Of a DNA stretch of 38,119 nt, positions 18,186 to 28,571 are shown piece by piece. The notes below the pieces were generated by a model that was not told where the DNA came from, ran no database searches, and saw only the letters and a list, made by a program, of their open reading frames with translations. Both the position numbers and the translations under genes were made by a program. The stretch covers positions 1-38,119 of the forward strand of contig JBNGIQ010006755.1 of NCBI GenBank assembly GCA_049999765.1, read 5' to 3'. The stretch's first letter is position 1; each line of letters begins with the position of its first letter. This DNA comes from Phaeoceros laevis. Lineage: Eukaryota; Anthocerotophyta; Anthocerotopsida; Notothyladales.

Positions 18186-19055
18186 TCACCGTGAGGGCAG
18201 GTGATTTGCGGAGGGCACCGAGGCCGGAGAATGCTCCTGGCTAGAACCGGCTGCAGAATCAAGGTCTTTTCTCCTCTGGCCACTCCTGCCCAGGCGTTTC
18301 AAGATGAAACTCACGGCACCGCCATCGAAAAGGCAGTGGTTGTTGCCAAGTCCAAGCACCCAGCCTCCGCACTTGAACTTTGTAACGTGTGCATTTGCAA
18401 CCACACAACGCAACGGCGTTCGAGGCATTTATGAAGCAATTGGAATCTCAGCATTGAAATGTTGCTTCCGACGCTTGTAATGCCTTCAGGAGCAACAACT
18501 GGAGGGATGTGGAGGATGTTGGTAGCGCCAGGGACGCGGTACACCAGCTGTGCTCGGTGACTTCCGGATTCGGATTACCGGCATCGTAATCAGGCTCGGC
18601 CAGGGACAGGTTTGCTTCTGCCTCCACAAACACCTTTCCTCTCCTTGGCCTGTGAGTTTGACCTCAAGTCTTCCCTCCTGGCTGATGCCCTAGCCTTCCT
18701 GTGAGGGGATGTAGGATGCCAAGACTTTGGCAAGAGCCTCCTTGAGCACCCGTGCTGGATCAGGGTGGTCTGTCGAGGGCACAAGTTTGCAATTCTGCGC
18801 TGCTGTCTCTTGTCCATTACTGTTGTCGCCATTTTCAACTCCATGGCTCTTGTGCTCTGTCGCTGTGTGTCTCCCGTTCTGGAAGCTGTCTGATGCAGAG
18901 TGCCCTTGAAACACATACAGGGTCTCTATGGCCATGGCGATGTTTTGATCCAGATGGCTGAGGTAGAGCACTCCTTGGTTCTCTTCCACTGGTTCTGCAG
19001 GCAGCACCAGACTCGGGGGGTTCAGCAGAACCAACGGGCATGTCAGGATTGTCAC
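18186..19055 (-). pseudogene. BAHD (HXXXD) acyltransferase pseudogene, N-terminal half
   Basis: Remnant of a BAHD acyl-CoA-dependent acyltransferase, the family that makes feruloyl, shikimate and wax-type esters. Minus-strand order: LVLPAEP and GVLYLSHLDQNIAM (19000-18930), a long loop, ARVLKEALAKVLASY, then broken frames with GRL, VFVEAEANLSLAEPD (about 18633-18590), YRVPGATNILHIPPV (18544-18500), VTKFKCGGWVLGLG and the catalytic HCLFD (18324-18338). A last frame reads WAGVARGEKT and LQPVLARSILRPRCPPQI. At least three frame changes and an in-frame TAG interrupt it. The C-terminal half with the DFGWG motif is not found below 18186. The intact HXXXD suggests recent decay. N-terminal similarity points to the omega-hydroxyacid/fatty-alcohol feruloyl transferase branch, but this is uncertain. 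Confidence 0.75.
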
Positions 19056-21011
19056 ACAGCAACAGCTTACATATGGAAAGTAGAATAGCGAACTATCATA
19101 TTCAGAGATGCAAGGCGCTTCCCTGTCTACGAGGAGGGAAAATGTTCATGCGGGTACTACTGGTAGGCAGTGGCTAAAAAAATTGCTGCATTGAAGGTAA
19201 GTTCTCTAGTGAGTGCAACATGGCTGCCGATCCGATCATCAGCACCAAATTTGTGATCCATTGGGACGTTGGCCTTTGCTGATCGACATTGCTCCACGAT
19301 GACCTACGGTATGTGTAGAACGGTGCTGGTGCTGCCCTCATTTCAGGTACTACCTTGTGTTCAAAATGGTTTTAATTGCCTGTCTTTCTCGGAGCAATTC
19401 AGGACTACAGGTGGTAAAAAGGAGCATGCAATCTGTACTGTAGAGCAGCAAATCTAAGAAGCCAACCACCTGTAACTCCTGTGTAAAGGGAATTGTGTTG
19501 ACGAGCATAGAATCCTGCTTGTGTGAGCTGTGCACTCTTGTTGCGATGACTCTTGGCAGCAAATATTACATGGTAAAGCAGTATATATGTAATGTACTGT
19601 ATTTTTGAACATACAGCATGCAGGACCCCATTTCGAGGTCTGTATATGAGAGCCAGATGAGACATGGAGATGAGAGCCAGGAGACACATAGAGATGCAGT
19701 TTCTTTGCAGGTGGGAGGAAGTTTGGGGGTGAGGTCCGCAAAAAATTCCAAGGCCGATAGAGCCGCCCAAGATGGGTTGAGCTTTCCAGGTTTGTGCTGG
19801 GAGAGTAGTATGAATGCTTGTAACGACATGGAGAGTTGGGAACTAACGAGACTCGTTGTGGCGCAGTAACCCCATTCGTCAGCGAAGTTTTGTAGAGCTG
19901 TGTAAGCATGTGCAGCTATGTAAATGGTTATTCCAACAAGCTTGCTGGATGGTAAACTAACACATGAATGTGCATCTGATTGATGACCCATAGACTAAGC
20001 ATGAGAGACACACTAGCAGACTATAGTTGTGAGGGTATCAAAACTGGTCTAACTGTATAGCTGTTCGACTATGATATCGATATTCATTCAGCTAGACTAG
20101 TTGAATGATCTGCATGAACTCTTGTAGTAGGCTTGCAGTATCAACTCTGCCCTGCATTGTGTCTGCTCCACAGAAACAAGTGACGCTCATTCCACTGCTG
20201 GAAAAGGCTGCTGGAGATCGTCTGTACGGTCTGCGCGGATTCCAGATCTCACAGCAGAACCAGTAGAGAAGAAAAGGAAAGACCTTCACCTGGCGACAAG
20301 CTTTCAAGGGAAGGACTTGTGGCCACAGCAAACAGCACTTCAGGGAACCAAGCTAACAGTAATATATGCTGATGACACAGTCATCGCAGATTAGGTTAAA
20401 CTACCTTCAAAGTTTGCCCTTTGCCTAGGCAGCCTAGGGTAAATGTACAAATATATCTTTTGTAAAAAAGTGAACGGTTTGCCAAACAGAAAACCCCTAA
20501 AAAAAAACCAGGTCATGTCAGGGGTTCCAGGTGTTCCAGGATGGTTTTTAGTACTTACTTTTTACTGTGCCTACGTTCACTAGGCAATGTCTACAGTAGG
20601 CATAGGTCGTCCAGAAATTTGCAGCGACAACAGTTCCTCCCGGAATGAGCCATTCACGAAAAAAAAAAGTCTTGGACTGTGTGCCTTGTTTTGTGATTAC
20701 TATGTTGCGTGGGTGTGCCGTTCTCCTACCTCTTATCTACTCGTAATTACCTTTGAAGGCCGCCTGAGTGTTCAGTTCAGCCGGCTTGAGTACTGTTGGA
20801 ACAAGGGATTTGGAACAGCTCCCTTGTGAGTGCTATAAAAATGTTATATTACCAGATTCGAACGCCGGAGTGGCTCTTCCATGTTTCGGCCGGCACACTA
20901 GTACTGCTGGCATCTACATCTGCTCTGATCCACCTTTGAGAACCTTGCCATAAAAACCAGCGGAACCTTATCATCGAGACTGTCGAGCATTTTCATGTGC
21001 ATGCACCTGCG
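19056..21011. other. Long intergenic stretch with a possible retroelement scrap
   Basis: About 2 kb with no gene. At 20347-20391 the plus strand reads TKLTVIYADDTVIAD then TAG, matching the YADD catalytic motif of LINE-type reverse transcriptases, but no other RT motif is nearby, so it may be a scrap or chance. The remainder is unremarkable, with several A-rich runs (20465-20515, 20655). Confidence 0.35.
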
Positions 21012-21028
21012 GCTACAGTATATACATG
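21012..21028 (+). promoter_or_regulatory. Possible TATA element of the lectin gene
   Basis: ACAGTATATACATG lies about 105 nt upstream of the lectin ATG, a spacing that would leave a 5' UTR of roughly 70 nt. Sequence match only. Confidence 0.3.
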
Positions 21029-21128
21029 TCTCAGTTGGCTGTCCAAGCAGATCGAAGGCTGCTCATCACCAGAGTAGCCTCACTTGCAGGCAGGCCCGAG
21101 CTCCCGCACACACCAAGTTAGGGCAGGC

Positions 21129-21605
21129 ATGGGGAACCTTGCTGCTAGCACTGTCCCTCAGCTTATGTTGCTGGTGCTTTGTTTTGTTGGCCTGCTTGTG
21201 GGGAGCTCAGGCTCAGACTACCCTGCAAACGGTCGTTGGTATGCCGCTAGCACCTGGAGGCCAATGGGGATAGGGCTTCTGGTAACAGGAAGTGGTGGCA
21301 CCGGCGAAGGGAACCCGACTGAAGCGAGGTGGCAAACTGACTGCAATCTGGTTCTCTACCGAAGAAACGACCCCTACTGGTCTACGGACACGGCCAAGTA
21401 CAAGAATCACATCTGCTACTTGGCAATGCAGCGTGACGGGAACCTGGTCATCTACGGGGACAACCAGCAACCGCTGTGGGCATCCAACTCCGGCAACCGA
21501 GAGGACGCTGAGTACTATGTGCAGATTCAGCTCGACGGCAATCTTGTGATCTACACGCCGAGTGGTGACCCCATTTGGGCCAGTGGGACGGACAATTGGG
21601 GGTAA
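21129..21605 (+). CDS. Secreted bulb-type (GNA-like) mannose-binding lectin
   Basis: Monocot-mannose-binding (B-lectin/GNA-like) protein, 158 aa. The ATG at 21129 is chosen over 21084 because it starts a clean signal peptide: MGNLAAST, a hydrophobic core LMLLVLCFVGLLVG, and likely cleavage near SSGS (about 27-29). The mature part is one beta-prism II domain with three carbohydrate sites of the QxDxNxVxY type, all intact: QTDCNLVLY (69-77), QRDGNLVIY (101-109) and QLDGNLVIY (134-142). Cys72 and Cys96 have the spacing of the conserved disulfide of snowdrop lectin. There is no kinase or transmembrane segment, so it is a free secreted lectin, probably in the defence or storage class. Single exon, no defects. 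Confidence 0.92.
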   Translation: MGNLAASTVPQLMLLVLCFVGLLVGSSGSDYPANGRWYAASTWRPMGIGLLVTGSGGTGEGNPTEARWQTDCNLVLYRRNDPYWSTDTAKYKNHICYLAMQRDGNLVIYGDNQQPLWASNSGNREDAEYYVQIQLDGNLVIYTPSGDPIWASGTDNWG

Positions 21606-22379
21606 CCATCTTGTGCCTCGGATGTGAATTTGTCCCTAAGGCTTCGTGTTCTGGCCACTGTGTAGATCGTCTAGCTAGTCCCCGATGCAAGCTCCTAGAA
21701 TCTGTTTTGTTGTCAATCCAGCCGTTATGTACGTTGGATATGTACATTAGGTGCAGGAAAATCCTTCGAGAATTGGAGTGCAAGTACAAGTATATGGAAT
21801 CAGATATCTATCATTCTGCAGCCCATGTTGAATTTGCTGTGAGCCTGTTTGCTTCGACTCATTGACAAACATACGCAGTATCTAGAGCAATGTGGGTGAC
21901 TAGCCGATTCCGCACTTGGCTTTGAGCTTCCAGGTAGCGGAGGCAACACGAAAGGAACTCATTTCAAAAACATCTAACAAAAACATCTAACAGGGTCTCC
22001 ATTGAAACGGTTTCTCCGAATGGTCGCTATTTTGAGGGGGCTTAAAAAAACCTTCCATAAAAAAAAACATTATTTTTGCCGTTTTGGTCATTACCATCGT
22101 GTGCGGCAAGTTACATTAATAAAAAAAACCGTGAAATAGGATTCGCATCATCTTGAGGGTCCGTCCGACTCCGTCGACCTCAGTATCGTAAAAAAAAAAC
22201 CCCGGTATCTACCAAAATCTGATGCACTAAGCACAGTGGGTGAGATCGACCTCACCAGCATCACAAAGAGAAACGCACAGGACGTCCGGTGTTTCCACCC
22301 GCTTCCAGCATCCTAATGGCATGTACAGGCTCAAACAGATCCCTGTCTAGACAGGTAGCCCGCACGACATTTTGGTGTT
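21606..22379. other. Intergenic, A-rich runs
   Basis: 3' flank of the lectin gene and the 5' edge of the glycosyltransferase pseudogene. It contains several poly-A tracts (22045-22070, 22120-22130, 22190-22200). No gene or clear element was found. Confidence 0.45.
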
Positions 22380-24005
22380 GTCCACGCCGGACGTGTCCGA
22401 CCACATCGCCGCCCGGCTGCAAGCCCTGGGTGTTCGCATCCACTCGGTGAGCAAGCCAGTGGAGTACCCCTGGCCGGTCACGCAGGCGCGGGCCGCCATC
22501 GCCAAGCCTTGCCGCCACTCCAAGCTCAGGCTGTAGTCACTCACGGAGTACAAGAGGATCGTCTACCTGGACGCGGACATGCTGGTGCTCAAGAACCTGG
22601 ATCACCAGGTCCTGTTCCCGCTGCCGGAGCTCACGGCTGTGGCGGACAGCTTGCCTGCGGATCGCTTCAACAGCGGGTTGATGGTTCTGCAGCCGAACAG
22701 AAGCACCTTCGAGGACATGGTTGCCAAGATCCATGTGCTGCCTTCCCCCAATGTGGGGGACCAAGGTTTTCTCAACGAGTACTTCGCAGATGGTATGCCA
22801 AGGGAGGGAAGCTACACTACGGCTACAATGCACTGGTGCGGGTATCGCAGTTTTCCACCTAGGACGCGTGGGTGGAGCCAAAGCTGATGGTTTTGCACTG
22901 CTCTGGGCTGAGCAAGCCGTGGAATCTGGTGCAGGACGCCAAACAGCCTTCTACTCGAAGGTATGACCATATGTGGTGGGATGCCTACCATGAAATGCTC
23001 CGGTGGGAGGCAGCTAATGCTACTGGGGGAGTTGCCTTCGCCCGCCCCCTGGTCAAGCACACCCCGATGTGCCTGGGAGACTTCATGGCCTACACTCATG
23101 CCGGGAGCACGGATTTGGAGCAGCTGTGGGGAAGGAGAAGATGCGAATGAGAATCTGAAGCAAGTGCTGGAGCATTACGACCGTATGAATTTCGTGGAAA
23201 AGATCTTCTTGCTGTGGGGATCTCCAAAGGTAGTTCCCGACGATCCGCAGGCACTCGGTCTGAGAACGCCCATTGACATGAAGTATTCGGGGAGAAGCAG
23301 CTTGAATGACAAGTGCAGGTGCAGGCCTATTCCTACCCTCACAACAGCCTGCATTCTGGTGGTGGACTCCAAGGTCAAGATCTCAAAGGCTGCACTGCTG
23401 GCTGCCTTTGAGGCTTGGAAAAGAGAGTCGTACAGGTTGGTGGGTTTTTCTGCCGCTGTCCATTCTCGTGCAGCCGGCACAGATGACCTCGTTTACAGCA
23501 AGCCGGCTCGTAAATACTCGATTGTGACCTCGTCGACTGGTCTCTTGACGCATTCGGACTACCTGAGGAGGGCCTACACCTGCGATGCTCCTCAAGTACG
23601 GTGGTCTGTCAAGTAGAAAGTATCTACCGATGCTGGTCCTACCTAAGACTGAAGTACTGACTGCTTTCTCCATGTGTTTGGATGTCGCAGATGCTCAGAG
23701 ACTACGTGGATGAGGTGCAGGGTTGCAAAGACATGGCCATCAACCTCCTGGCAGCCCACCTATCCGGATTGCCTCCTCTTTTGATTTTTGATCCTGTGCA
23801 CAGACCAAAAGAAGTGGTGCTGGCTGGTGTGGACAGGCCTGCTTGCCTGAACAGGCTATCTTCCATGTTTGGCAACCAACCTCTGAAGACTACTATTGAA
23901 ACCACATTTCCTCTTGAACTTGCCTCTACTGCATGGGAGCACGCAAGGTTAGCTAAGTTGGCCAGAAAGAGAAGCCTGGGTACAGCAAATGTGTCTCGGG
24001 GTTGA
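22380..24005 (+). pseudogene. GT8 (glycogenin-like) + GT64 (exostosin-like) fusion glycosyltransferase, broken
   Basis: Two glycosyltransferase domains in one orientation and order. The GT8 part: VLSTPDVSDHIAARLQALG (from about 22378), then RL, a TAG at 22534-22536 where Trp is expected, then YKRIVYLDADMLVLKNLD with the DxD metal motif, FNSGLMVLQPN and GDQGFLNEYF. A one-base frame change near 22785, a second TAG at 22860-22862, then VEPKLMVLHCSGLSKPWN. After another frame change near 23140 comes the GT64 part: HYDRMNFVEKIFLLWGSP, SLNDKC, ACILVVDSKVKISKAALL, then SYRLVGF, and after an intron RDYVDEVQGCKDMAINLL. The acidic DDD expected in GT64 is DSK here. The 95-nt intron 23596-23690 joins DAPQ to MLRDYV in frame, so this is not a retrocopy. 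GT8 and GT64 enzymes act in plant sphingolipid and wall glycan synthesis; the substrate is unknown. Confidence 0.75.
23596..23690 (+). other. Retained intron inside the GT64 region
   Basis: GTACGG donor and GTCGCAG acceptor, 95 nt. Removal joins CDAPQ to MLRDYVDEV in frame, matching the exostosin family pattern. Confidence 0.7.
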
Positions 24006-25883
24006 GGACCTGGTTTGGAAGAAGCGTTACCAAAGATACAGCCTGGATATTGAGAATGAAGGAGTCGCCCGGTTTTGGAAGAGGTAAGAATATTTGTCTG
24101 AAATATGAGCAAATAAAGCCCATGCTTTTAGACTGTTGGTGATGACCATTGGGAGTGGTGGCCCTTATTTTTTGCTGTCTCAGCTGATCAGTCTTTCATT
24201 CCAACGGAGGGTAGCTACACTCCTCAGATGGCATAGCAGGTGAGTGAAATATTCTGCTTGTCTACATTTAAGCATGATATCCGGCTTGCTGAACAGAGAC
24301 AAACTCTGCTGAGTTTTAGCTGGTACAAATTTCAGGGTGGGGTCGGGCTGTGCAGCAAGCTTGTCGCAGGTTAGCACCGCATGAGGGTCCTTTCATGAAT
24401 TTGGGGCGATTGGATGGTCACAGTGCAGGAAACTAGAATCCGGATGTACCTGTCTGCAATTGTATTCACAATGGGCTCCCTTCGTTGTTAGCGATGATGA
24501 CATCAATTCTGAGGACTTGCATGGCATAGAGTCTACTCATGTTTCTGATGACCTGCATCCTGCGCAAGATCCAGGGCTCTCGTCGGGAGAGGAGCCAGAC
24601 CCAAGGTCCCCAAGAATTCGGAACTACCCAGTGCGGCGGGTTGTAATTTCACCGATAGTGGAAGGCTATGCAGCAGGTACATGTGGGTTGCAGGTTGTGC
24701 GCTTTTTTTTTGCTTGTGACTCGGAGTTTGAAGTTGCCCGAATGCTTGCAGGTTGCAACGCAGGCGGACAGGCATCGACGAGCACCTAACCGCCGGCGGG
24801 AGCACAGCCCCTTGCATTTTTCACGGCACTTGCACTTCCGAACCGAACTGGACAGGCACGGTGCCGTTTTGGCCTTTTTCCGCGTTTTTTTGTTATCCTA
24901 TGTGAAATGAAATGGTTTTTACGCGTCGTAACTCGAAAACAACGAAAATTAACGAAGTAGGTCGCGTCCACCACCGGACGAACTACAAGTTAACAGAAAA
25001 AGTGGCATTTTTAACATCTTTGGTTGTGCAAAATTGACCGCCTGAGGTTGTATATGCTCCTCCAGTGTATGTCAATTCTAAGATGATGAGCCAGCTAGCT
25101 CATGAGTGCAGTGGTGACCATAATTGCCGACACAAGTGCAACCTGCTTGTGGCTCATTGACAATTGAGTAGGCATTTGCTCACCTCATTGCAATGAGGTG
25201 AGCAAATACAGGTTCGAGGTGACCTGCCGTCCTTGGTACCCAATCCATGCATCACTAGTGATCCATGGGCACAATCACGAGATTCCCAAAGGGTTCGCAT
25301 TTATTAGTAATCTTGCCATGGATATCCATTTGGAATTTGAAGAAGAAGAAGAAACTTTATTACTACGTGCTTGGGTCCAACAAGTCCACACGTCGTTCCT
25401 GATAGAGTTATGACTTTGCGACACACCCGTACAGTTATGCCGCTCAACATCCACCGAAGCCGGCTCCTGCCGGCAAGCAGTTGTTTTCATGTTCTTAATT
25501 AATTAAGGTTGCTGAGGCACATTGTGAAGTGGCCATGGAGGAGTTGGCCACTCAAAAAGTAGGCTAGGTGTTACCGAGTATTCTGATACCTAACACAACA
25601 ATCAAATGCAAAGCCATTGGCTACTTTTGAATGGCCACATTGTTTGATCAAAATGTTTGCAACTGTCTTAAGGAAAGCAATCAAATTCAGTTCTACATGT
25701 GGATGACTCTCTACATTCACCCACAATATGTAAATTGTTACAAAAACACATGCATGACCCTCATCTGCAGATCCCGTTAATAAACCTGCAACTCTTGTGA
25801 CAATTGCATTCCACAAATAATAATCTTCTTCTTGAAAATATTGTGTTCCACGATATTTCCAAGAATTTTGAGCCCCTCATGAT
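24006..25883. other. Gene-poor intergenic DNA with a 34-bp palindrome
   Basis: No recognisable gene. Several ORFs of 60-110 codons occur, none with a known motif. A perfect 34-bp palindrome is at 25174-25207. Confidence 0.5.
25174..25207. repeat. Perfect 34-bp palindrome
   Basis: Two 17-bp arms (25174-25190 and 25191-25207, the first ATTTGCTCACCTCATTG) with no spacer and no mismatch. It could form a cruciform or be a remnant of an inverted duplication. No adjacent coding context. Confidence 0.7.
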
Positions 25884-25983
25884 NNNNNNNNNNNNNNNNN
25901 NNNNNNNNNNNNNNNNNNNNNNNNNNNNNNNNNNNNNNNNNNNNNNNNNNNNNNNNNNNNNNNNNNNNNNNNNNNNNNNNNNN
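25884..25983. other. Assembly gap (100 N)
   Basis: Exactly 100 N, a standard placeholder of unknown true size. It lies next to the SINE-like sequence, whose end it may hide. Confidence 0.99.
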
Positions 25984-26019
25984 CATGCTCTCTCTATGTG
26001 TTGTAGGGGGCTGTGACAT

Positions 26020-26195
26020 GCTCTCACTTCAATCCCATCGCATGGAGCGCGAGAGGGAGAGCGACCGCGCGCGAGTGCGGGGCCGCGAGAGGGAGCGCGA
26101 CCGCACGCGAGCGCGGGGTAATTCCTGGGAGTTGAACCCAGGACCTGCCCTTCCCACTCAAACCCAACCACATGGCCTACTCCACTACGTGGAAA
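26020..26195 (-). mobile_element. SINE-like tRNA-derived sequence
   Basis: Minus strand: an A-box-like TAGTGGAGTAGGCC (plus 26174-26187) is followed about 45 nt later by a B-box-like GGGTTCAACTCCC (plus 26127-26139). The B box sits in a T-arm-like hairpin, CTGGG and CCCAG around TTCAACT. A GC-rich body with repeated CTCTCGCG/CGCGCTC motifs follows (26041-26118), running toward the 100-N gap. This layout fits the 5' tRNA-like head of a SINE. No poly-A or T tail is visible because of the gap. Confidence 0.45.
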
Positions 26196-26460
26196 GCTAA
26201 CGGTTTAAATTATTTATATCTCAAACTTGAGATGGGTGGATGGATGGGTGATTGCCGTCGATGTCGACGGGCTCTACACTAGTTCATAATTACCATCCAT
26301 TGAAGACCAACCTTCCTCAATAGGTGGTTTTTTCATTATCTCACAAAGGGCAACGGTACACAGCTGCTACTGATCTCTGAGGTCACTCGCAGTACCACTG
26401 TCATCCTCTCTATCACAAGCATATGGTCCACGGACCCAATAAGCATGCATAGTAAACCTT
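26196..26460. other. Intergenic, nothing recognised
   Basis: AT-rich sequence between the SINE-like element and the composite repeat; no genes or repeats seen. Confidence 0.4.
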
Positions 26461-26777
26461 CTTCTTCTTCTAAATTTTAAAACCTTAATATATATATTTA
26501 CGGTTTTTGTATTGCATGATTTGTTTGGTCCCAACGATCTATAATTTTGCTAATGGAATCCCCATGGGGTGAGCAACCTGGAGTCTCCATATTGGACAAT
26601 AACTCAGACAATGGTAGTGGATGGATGGAATGAGTTATTTATTCAAAAAACATCTATCCCAGTTACTAGCACATAATTATTATGCTTCACCTGGACTTGG
26701 CCAGAGTTAGAGCTAACCACATGCACTAGTACTTGTGGTAACTCCAAGTCACGGAGGTTATTGTGCGGGTTGTTAGT
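26461..26777. repeat. Composite dispersed repeat, copy 1 (module A + module B)
   Basis: Module A (about 26461-26660) is about 90% similar by eye to 28572-28764 in the same direction. Module B (26684-26777) is about 90% similar to 28813-28906 in the opposite direction. Both copies keep the order A then B, with a 25-50 bp joint. No coding capacity. Confidence 0.75.
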
Positions 26778-26783
26778 CACAAT

Positions 26784-26823
26784 ACTTATTAGTCGGTGTC
26801 ACACCGGTCACCGACTAATAAGT
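26784..26823. repeat. 15-bp perfect inverted repeat
   Basis: Arms ACTTATTAGTCGGTG (26784-26798) and its complement (26809-26823) enclose a 10-nt loop. CACCGGTCACCGACT, spanning loop and arm, recurs near 26840-26854. It adjoins module B and may be an element end. Confidence 0.7.
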
Positions 26824-26854
26824 ACATGCTCCTTTAGTACACCGGTCACCGACT

Positions 26855-27742
26855 CCACTGGCACGCGTCAGTGGGAAACCCGTTTTAACGTCGGTAGCTT
26901 CGACCAACAAGATGGAAGTCACTACCCAATCGGGATCGAAGTTCCCTATTGACGGTTATGACGCGAGTCATGATGGATACAGTGAACGGGGGCTTGGAGC
27001 TCTTTGGCTACCGGAAGCAGCCCAACCTGTCAATCGAAGCCACCAGGGTGGCGCACACTCGATCCAGTGGCACACTTCCAACAAGCGACAAGTTGAGGCT
27101 GGAGTTCCTCACACGGTTCCAACACTTACAATCTTTGCCGTTACAACACTCTCCAGTAGAGTGTTGTAGGGCGACTTATGGAAAAGTCTGCTTTGTACTG
27201 GCCAATTGTGATCACCCAAAGTTCTGGTGTCCTGAAAGCATGGTGCATTTGCGCCTGCAATTGTTTGTCTGCGTATTTGTGCGAATTGTAGAATTGTTTG
27301 TTGCATGTTGTTTATCTCTCACCAGCGGCACCGGTGTGGCTGTGGTTTCCAGGGTTTGTAGCCATGGCGGCCGTCAACCATGCTTTGACTGTGCGTAGGG
27401 CTCGCTGCACCTTGCACCTGCTCTAGCGCCTTTGTGCGGTCATTGCGCACCGTCAAGGGCTTCCTGGGCATGATCTTTGCATCCGCATGCGCAGATTCCT
27501 TCCCCCCTGTTCATTCATTTTCTTCCATTTTTCTTTTTTTGGGTCTGCTGTTCTCACCGTCGCATGAGCGAGGCCGCGCATCAGAGCTCAGAGGGCATGG
27601 CACGGCTGGATGGCAATAGCTAGCTATATTAGTAGTAGCTACAGCTGGTAGCTCACGAGGCTGTGACGCTACTGCATGCAGTCGCCTAGGCTGCGTGAAA
27701 GCCATGGCGGGTTGCCATGCAGAAGTGTTCTAAACTACATGG
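26855..27742. other. Intergenic, no recognised gene
   Basis: The longest open frame (26949-27398, +, 149 codons) has no known motif and a low-complexity hydrophobic end. A 10-bp inverted repeat (ACAACACTCT) is at 27143-27167. Confidence 0.4.
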
Positions 27743-27842
27743 NNNNNNNNNNNNNNNNNNNNNNNNNNNNNNNNNNNNNNNNNNNNNNNNNNNNNNNNNN
27801 NNNNNNNNNNNNNNNNNNNNNNNNNNNNNNNNNNNNNNNNNN
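27743..27842. other. Assembly gap (100 N)
   Basis: Second standard 100-N placeholder gap. Confidence 0.99.
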
Positions 27843-28238
27843 GTACCGGTGAGCCAAGTATTCTCTGGCACCAATCATCTGGTCTTTTGTGACAAATTAC
27901 CTTAGTTACCTTTTGCTGAATGTAGCGATTGGCCCATTTGCTTTAATTCGGTGTACTGGCCTTGAAGGGGCCAGTTCACCGAGTGCGTAAGTTTTAGTTT
28001 CGCTAATGAGGCCACAAATTCTGTAATCGAAAGACAATTACCAGACCTGCAAATTCAATCAAATAATCCTCTGTAGGAGATTGATCCATTCGTAACCGGG
28101 ATAGGTGCATAGTTGAGGTCCTAAGGCTTGTATGTCTAAGCGAAGTGTTGACCAGCACCTAGAAAAGCGATCAAATGCAGCCCATATATTGTTTGAGAAT
28201 TATTTTTGCTACAAGTTCAGTGATACAGATGAGATAAA
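27843..28238. other. Intergenic, nothing recognised
   Basis: AT-rich DNA after the gap, without genes or repeats that I can identify. Confidence 0.4.
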
Positions 28239-28328
28239 TGATTTAGAGTATACATTTTACTCATGAATGGATGAATGAATTCCTGATTTAGAGTATACAT
28301 TTTACTCATGAATGGATGAATGAATTCC
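28239..28328. repeat. 45-bp exact tandem duplication
   Basis: Units 28239-28283 and 28284-28328 are identical. A 9-bp inverted repeat built on GAATTCCAC overlaps the right end. Confidence 0.9.
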
Positions 28329-28571
28329 ACTACACTGGTGGAATTCCAAGTAGCAAGTCAAGATGCCACATGAATTAAGTGACCACTTAAACCCTTAGCG
28401 GTTTACCTAACTATAATAGAGTTTCAATTATCCTATTTATTCTAGTGATAATGGTGCAATACAATGACTTACTCAAAGGTAATCAATAGTTTTTGTCATA
28501 TCTTTACTTCCTTTTTCCTTCTTCTTGCCATATCCCAAGCTTTACTACTTTCCTCTTCTTCTTCTTTCATC

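Noticed and set aside
20347-20394. YADD reverse-transcriptase-like peptide
   Set aside because: Only about 15 residues match and no neighbouring RT motifs are visible, so a retroelement call is not supported.
22447-22536. Intron ending at the in-frame TAG of the GT8 region
   Set aside because: GTGAGC...TAG could be spliced, but the bases between encode conserved GT8-like residues (KLRL then LTEYKRIVYLDAD), so a Trp-to-stop mutation is simpler.
24460-24789. 109-codon acidic ORF (SDDDINSEDLHG...)
   Set aside because: No recognisable domain, and no splice partners or neighbouring coding signal.
26949-27398. 149-codon ORF
   Set aside because: No known motif, low-complexity hydrophobic end and a repeat-rich setting; likely chance.
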